A stretch of 64,000 bases of DNA from Branchiostoma belcheri. Its lineage: Eukaryota; Chordata; Leptocardii; Amphioxiformes; Branchiostomatidae. Location: contig NW_017804353.1 in NCBI RefSeq assembly GCF_001625305.1, positions 5,342,999 to 5,406,998 of the forward strand, written 5' to 3'. Below the pieces are notes generated by a model that made no database searches, was not told where the DNA came from, and worked only from the letters and a program-made list of their open reading frames with translations. Shown one piece after another: positions 63,201 through 64,000 of the stretch (position 1 is the first letter of the stretch; each line of letters starts with the position of its first letter). The position numbers and the translations under genes were made by a program.

Positions 63201-63301
63201 CTTAAACGTAATTGAAATAACAAGTTTGAAGATGCTATGAGTTACCTTCAATCCAAGCTCCTCACTTGACTTCCCAGCAGCCTCCATGTTCTGTTGGGTA
63301 T
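51198..63301 (-). CDS. RABGAP1: RABGAP1/RABGAP1L-like Rab GTPase-activating protein, partial (12 exons, 5' and 3' incomplete)
   Basis: Twelve minus-strand exons join in one frame with GT/AG borders and matching phases, giving 566 codons from the first visible Met. In order they encode an acidic N-terminal region, a PTB/PID domain ([14 protein letters not shown], then HRILFCCRG, then [11 protein letters not shown]), the DUF3694 kinesin-like region (DMHLLDM, then [15 protein letters not shown], then [15 protein letters not shown]), a Ser/Pro linker, and the start of the TBC domain ([10 protein letters not shown], then [18 protein letters not shown]). Each block lines up in order with vertebrate RABGAP1 and RABGAP1L, which stimulate GTP hydrolysis by Rab proteins through the TBC Arg/Gln fingers. 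The catalytic Arg and Gln motifs and the C-terminal coiled coil are not seen in the window and should lie beyond position 1. The start codon is uncertain because the first exon stays open into the N gap. Equal similarity to both vertebrate paralogues suggests a pre-duplication gene. A GPR21/52-like gene lies on the same strand in the long intron downstream. Confidence 0.93.
51340..52115. mobile_element. Hairpin-ended dispersed element in intron between exons 12 and 11
   Basis: The left end has a small hairpin (atttgctttggagcaaat) and then atgggttcaccaca (51384). The right end is its inverse, tgtggtgaacccat, preceded by a ccacttcgtgg hairpin. Between them lie a 37-bp perfect palindrome arm pair, a tttgcccactgtacctccat segment and a GGA-rich microsatellite (52022-52055). 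No coding frame and no clear target-site duplication. Classification uncertain. Confidence 0.55.
51465..51546. repeat. Perfect 37-bp inverted repeat with 8-bp loop
   Basis: Arms 51465-51501 and 51510-51546 are exact complements beginning aactgttgttttagttgtat, and the loop is ttatacag. Such a structure would form a very stable hairpin in RNA or extrude as a cruciform. Confidence 0.95.
52154..52201. repeat. 48-bp near-perfect palindrome without loop
   Basis: Arms 52154-52177 (atctccaagcagatctttt..) and 52178-52201 are complementary over 24 bp with two mismatches and no spacer, centred on ggtggccacc. Confidence 0.9.
52490..52635 (-). CDS. RABGAP1: RABGAP1-like exon 11 (linker end and start of TBC domain)
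   Basis: 146 bp with acceptor gatcttcag and donor AGGAAG|gtcagg, entering in phase 1 and leaving in phase 0. It encodes [35 protein letters not shown] and [12 protein letters not shown] partial copy of this exon and its 5' splice region lies immediately upstream in the transcript (52714-52857). Confidence 0.92.
52568..52857. repeat. Tandem duplication (2 x about 146 bp) covering the 5' half of RABGAP1-like exon 11 and its acceptor
   Basis: Copy 1 is 52568-52713 and copy 2 is 52714-52857. Both begin ctccaggatgtccccttca and end gccttcaat. Copies differ by scattered substitutions and a 3-nt (atc) insertion in copy 2. The duplication carries exon sequence, splice acceptor and about 70 bp of intron. 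Confidence 0.9.
52696..52784 (-). pseudogene. Partial duplicate of RABGAP1-like exon 11
   Basis: This copy repeats the exon 11 acceptor (cattcttcag) and reads [20 protein letters not shown], with one extra Asp codon, then ILEPLKAVT. The 3' half (TWGDMLAKW onward) is missing, replaced by the duplication junction. A weak donor (GTCACT|gtatga) follows, and an internal GAT|gtgagt site exists in both copies. Using it together with exon 11 would break the frame. Replacing exon 11 by it would keep phase 0 into exon 12 but lose the start of the TBC domain. Most likely a non-functional relic. Confidence 0.7.
53274..54853 (+). mobile_element. 5'-truncated CR1/jockey-type non-LTR retrotransposon
   Basis: The unit starts within the reverse transcriptase gene (in-frame TAG at 53271-53273 just before GCA TGC GTG ACT CCA) and ends after a ~100-bp 3' UTR with two copies of the 13-bp tail tacaggtgagaaa (54828-54840, 54841-54853). 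CR1-like elements commonly end in short tandem repeats and are 5'-truncated. It lies in the intron between RABGAP1-like exons 10 and 11, in antisense to the host gene. No target-site duplication was seen. Confidence 0.85.
53280..54749 (+). CDS. Reverse transcriptase domain of CR1/jockey-type LINE ORF2, N-terminally truncated
   Basis: An intact 489-codon frame. Visible motifs: [20 protein letters not shown] (residues 1-20), [10 protein letters not shown] (51-60), the catalytic block [12 protein letters not shown] (84-95), [13 protein letters not shown] (143-155), the active-site FADD (173-176), a [17 protein letters not shown] block, and the C-terminal thumb region ending in [15 protein letters not shown]. 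Such enzymes copy LINE RNA at a nicked chromosomal target. The apurinic-type endonuclease domain normally upstream is missing, so this copy cannot be autonomous. Just after FADD lies an in-frame duplication of 13 residues ([13 protein letters not shown] / [13 protein letters not shown], residues 192-217) not expected in the family. The start coordinate is only where the frame opens, since no true initiator is present. Confidence 0.9.
   Translation: MTPIYKKGCRTDPANYRPVSLTSIICKMLERFISDAILEHMRVNNLTCEQQHGFSKGKSTVTNLLEALDVWTEALSHGVPVDIIFLDYAKAFDTVPHERLINKVESFGIAENLLLWIRNFLTHRRQRVVVNGQASSWKAVTSGVPQGSVLGPLLFSMFVSDIPDELHNFVSLFADDTKIYAIAHGCESQAKTHATQELHTSQTITHATQEIHTSNIHSTCLQADLNTLQRWSSRMQMKFHPDKCKVMHLRRRNPTHEYTMTKEDGTLHTLKVTHEEKDLGVTIDSNLKFSTHVQVQVNKANRVLGAIRHTFKYLDKEAFLPLYKSLVRPHLEYATVIWCPTTKRDRDSVERVQRRATKLVESVSHLPYPQRLQALQLPTLNFRRQRTDVIQLYKITHGYDKVRVGNSCSICRGTMFEPSLSTTTRGHSFKYQVQKSHGTRKCFFSSRVTSVWNSLSQEAVSSKSVNEFKNHIAHEWKNHQDMYNYTFTY
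54854..56577. other. Intron sequence between RABGAP1-like exons 10 and 11
   Basis: AT-rich; holds a CA-rich microsatellite (about 56246-56330). No further gene recognised. Confidence 0.55.
56246..56330. repeat. CA-rich microsatellite
   Basis: Interrupted CA/AC repeats with a ctctctct insert, in the intron between RABGAP1-like exons 11 and 10. Confidence 0.75.
56578..56752 (-). CDS. RABGAP1: RABGAP1-like exon 10 (Ser/Pro linker before TBC domain)
   Basis: 175 bp with acceptor gtttgtag and donor GATG|gtacgt. It starts [20 protein letters not shown], which aligns to the vertebrate TDTLYEVVCLESES stretch, and ends in a Pro/Ser/Thr-rich linker closing with IEEEDG. It is GC-richer than the introns. 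Confidence 0.9.
57106..57272 (-). CDS. RABGAP1: RABGAP1-like exon 9 (end of DUF3694 region)
   Basis: 167 bp with acceptor tccctcag and donor AAGCAG|gtaaaa. It encodes [40 protein letters not shown] and YNLRLKQ, matching the vertebrate LVITEVQEPVRF / NERLFWPFSKRS segment. Confidence 0.92.
57440..57585 (-). mobile_element. tRNA-derived SINE in RABGAP1-like intron
   Basis: On the minus strand an A box (tggttagcaaccctgcctc) and B box (gggagtttgaatcctgg) are followed by tgtcactcactcaacatgca, ctactgtaaccggtcacagt and ccttaggacgggacattaag. Orientation is the same as the host gene, between exons 9 and 8. Confidence 0.65.
57604..57706 (-). CDS. RABGAP1: RABGAP1-like exon 8 (DUF3694 region)
   Basis: 103 bp with acceptor ttccccag and donor CCAAAAA|gtaagg. 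It encodes [20 protein letters not shown] and then [14 protein letters not shown], the counterpart of ESMGKSSDGKSYVITGSWNP in vertebrates. Confidence 0.92.
57778..57885 (+). repeat. Dispersed repeat (related copies at 39055-39262)
   Basis: Reads atcactcctgaagaaggttg, then gaggtgagctgtctttactt, then atcaaaacttcattatcca. See the inverted pair at 39 kb. The cctgaagaagg motif is frequent at 3' ends of invertebrate retroelements, but the class is not established. Confidence 0.6.
58836..58902 (-). CDS. RABGAP1: RABGAP1-like exon 7 (DUF3694 region)
   Basis: 67 bp with acceptor ccctgcag and donor ATG|gtgagc. It encodes [20 protein letters not shown] plus DM, matching the vertebrate CFGLLLSPGKDVRNSDMHLL block almost residue for residue. 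Confidence 0.92.
59046..59137 (-). CDS. RABGAP1: RABGAP1-like exon 6 (DUF3694 region)
   Basis: 92 bp with acceptor gtcttcag and donor GAGCG|gtgagg. It encodes [20 protein letters not shown] and then [11 protein letters not shown]. The split Arg codon is completed by the first base of the next exon. Confidence 0.9.
59285..59457. repeat. 20-bp minisatellite, about 8 units
   Basis: The unit is close to agctggttactgggttaggc. One unit is expanded to 26 bp. It sits 18 bp from the donor of RABGAP1-like exon 5. Confidence 0.9.
59476..59646 (-). CDS. RABGAP1: RABGAP1-like exon 5 (PTB C-terminal helix and link to DUF3694)
   Basis: 171 bp, phase 0 on both sides, with acceptor ccacgcag and donor CGG|gtaagg. 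It encodes [19 protein letters not shown], the PTB C-terminal helix, then an acidic linker and [21 protein letters not shown], the opening strands of the next domain. Confidence 0.92.
59647..61517. other. Intron between RABGAP1-like exons 5 and 4
   Basis: AT-rich; no exon, RNA gene or mobile element recognised. Confidence 0.55.
61518..61689 (-). CDS. RABGAP1: RABGAP1-like exon 4 (PTB domain core)
   Basis: 172 bp with a tttcccag acceptor and GCT|gtgagt donor. It encodes [24 protein letters not shown] and [13 protein letters not shown], the central strands of the PTB domain, in the same order as vertebrate RABGAP1 (YPIYKILFCVRG ... ESDCFAFTESH). Confidence 0.92.
62141..62351 (-). CDS. RABGAP1: RABGAP1-like exon 3 (start of PTB/PID domain)
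   Basis: The acceptor is ctaccacag and the donor GTCAG|gtgggt; 211 bp. The peptide contains [20 protein letters not shown] followed by SILRESSQ and [14 protein letters not shown], the first strands and helix of the PTB domain. This is among the most conserved parts of the family. Confidence 0.92.
62430..62580 (+). repeat. Dispersed repeat, copy 2 (first copy at 34402-34550)
   Basis: gcattctagcgagcctgaaa, catctcaattttgttttctg and caatatcatg follow the same order as copy 1. It lies in the intron between exons 2 and 3. Confidence 0.65.
62625..62874 (-). CDS. RABGAP1: RABGAP1-like exon 2 (acidic, low-complexity N-terminal region)
   Basis: A ttccacttcag acceptor and GAAG|gtgggg donor bound 250 bp, entering in phase 0 and leaving in phase 1. 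It begins [18 protein letters not shown] and then becomes rich in Ser, Glu, Asp and Arg. Only the first part resembles the vertebrate protein. The remainder is probably a disordered linker before the PTB domain. Confidence 0.88.
63246..63301 (-). CDS. RABGAP1: RABGAP1-like exon 1 (first visible, truncated by gap)
   Basis: It reads [18 protein letters not shown] and ends at an AAG|gtaact donor in phase 0. The Met at 63287 has an A at -3, but the frame is open upstream into the N run, so this may be an internal exon. The match to human RABGAP1 begins at its ...GLK-I.GNG segment, continued in the next exon. Confidence 0.75.
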
Positions 63302-63992
63302 NNNNNNNNNNNNNNNNNNNNNNNNNNNNNNNNNNNNNNNNNNNNNNNNNNNNNNNNNNNNNNNNNNNNNNNNNNNNNNNNNNNNNNNNNNNNNNNNNNN
63401 NNNNNNNNNNNNNNNNNNNNNNNNNNNNNNNNNNNNNNNNNNNNNNNNNNNNNNNNNNNNNNNNNNNNNNNNNNNNNNNNNNNNNNNNNNNNNNNNNNNN
63501 NNNNNNNNNNNNNNNNNNNNNNNNNNNNNNNNNNNNNNNNNNNNNNNNNNNNNNNNNNNNNNNNNNNNNNNNNNNNNNNNNNNNNNNNNNNNNNNNNNNN
63601 NNNNNNNNNNNNNNNNNNNNNNNNNNNNNNNNNNNNNNNNNNNNNNNNNNNNNNNNNNNNNNNNNNNNNNNNNNNNNNNNNNNNNNNNNNNNNNNNNNNN
63701 NNNNNNNNNNNNNNNNNNNNNNNNNNNNNNNNNNNNNNNNNNNNNNNNNNNNNNNNNNNNNNNNNNNNNNNNNNNNNNNNNNNNNNNNNNNNNNNNNNNN
63801 NNNNNNNNNNNNNNNNNNNNNNNNNNNNNNNNNNNNNNNNNNNNNNNNNNNNNNNNNNNNNNNNNNNNNNNNNNNNNNNNNNNNNNNNNNNNNNNNNNNN
63901 NNNNNNNNNNNNNNNNNNNNNNNNNNNNNNNNNNNNNNNNNNNNNNNNNNNNNNNNNNNNNNNNNNNNNNNNNNNNNNNNNNNNNNNNNNNN
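63302..63992. other. Assembly gap (run of N)
   Basis: 691 undetermined bases, hiding at least part of the first visible RABGAP1-like exon and its upstream border. Only acctgaaa follows to the window end. Confidence 0.99.
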
Positions 63993-64000
63993 ACCTGAAA

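Overview
The window looks like nuclear DNA of an invertebrate chordate, most probably a cephalochordate (Branchiostoma-like). This is inferred from small exons with consensus GT/AG junctions, large AT-rich introns, non-LTR retrotransposon and SINE debris, foldback elements, a strong excess of the palindrome TACATGTA, and one gene that equally resembles two vertebrate paralogues. No bacterial or operon features are present. A block of N (63302-63992) marks an assembly gap.

Right part (51.2-63.3 kb, minus strand): twelve exons of a RABGAP1/RABGAP1L-type Rab GTPase-activating protein. They were rebuilt from splice sites and a continuous reading phase (1698 nt = 566 codons from the first visible Met). 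They cover the N-terminal region, the PTB/PID domain, the kinesin-like DUF3694 region and the first part of the TBC domain. The true 5' end lies in or beyond the gap. The rest of the TBC domain and the C-terminal coiled coil are not found in the window. The introns hold an inserted CR1/jockey-type LINE with an intact reverse transcriptase frame, a tRNA-derived SINE, a 20-bp minisatellite, hairpin-forming repeats and a partial tandem duplication of one exon.

Left part (1-51.2 kb): apparently one giant intron of that gene, open at the left edge. Inside it, on the same strand, at 26.07-27.50 kb, is a GPR21/GPR52-like class A G-protein-coupled receptor in one uninterrupted frame. In human, GPR21 sits inside RABGAP1 and GPR52 inside RABGAP1L, host and guest on the same strand. 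The window therefore appears to show the pre-duplication state of this nested gene pair, which is its most interesting feature.

The rest of the giant intron is non-coding: a 538-bp foldback element with a perfect 9-bp target-site duplication (275-812), a 74-bp alternating tandem array (6195-6564), SINE remnants (18.4-19.7 kb), several inverted-repeat elements (31.7, 36.1 and 51.5 kb), a local repeat cluster (38.4-40.3 kb), LINE 3' fragments (40.5 and 45.3 kb), and a few short GC-richer segments that may be regulatory elements or unrecognised exons. Identifications are from memory of protein families and no database search was run.
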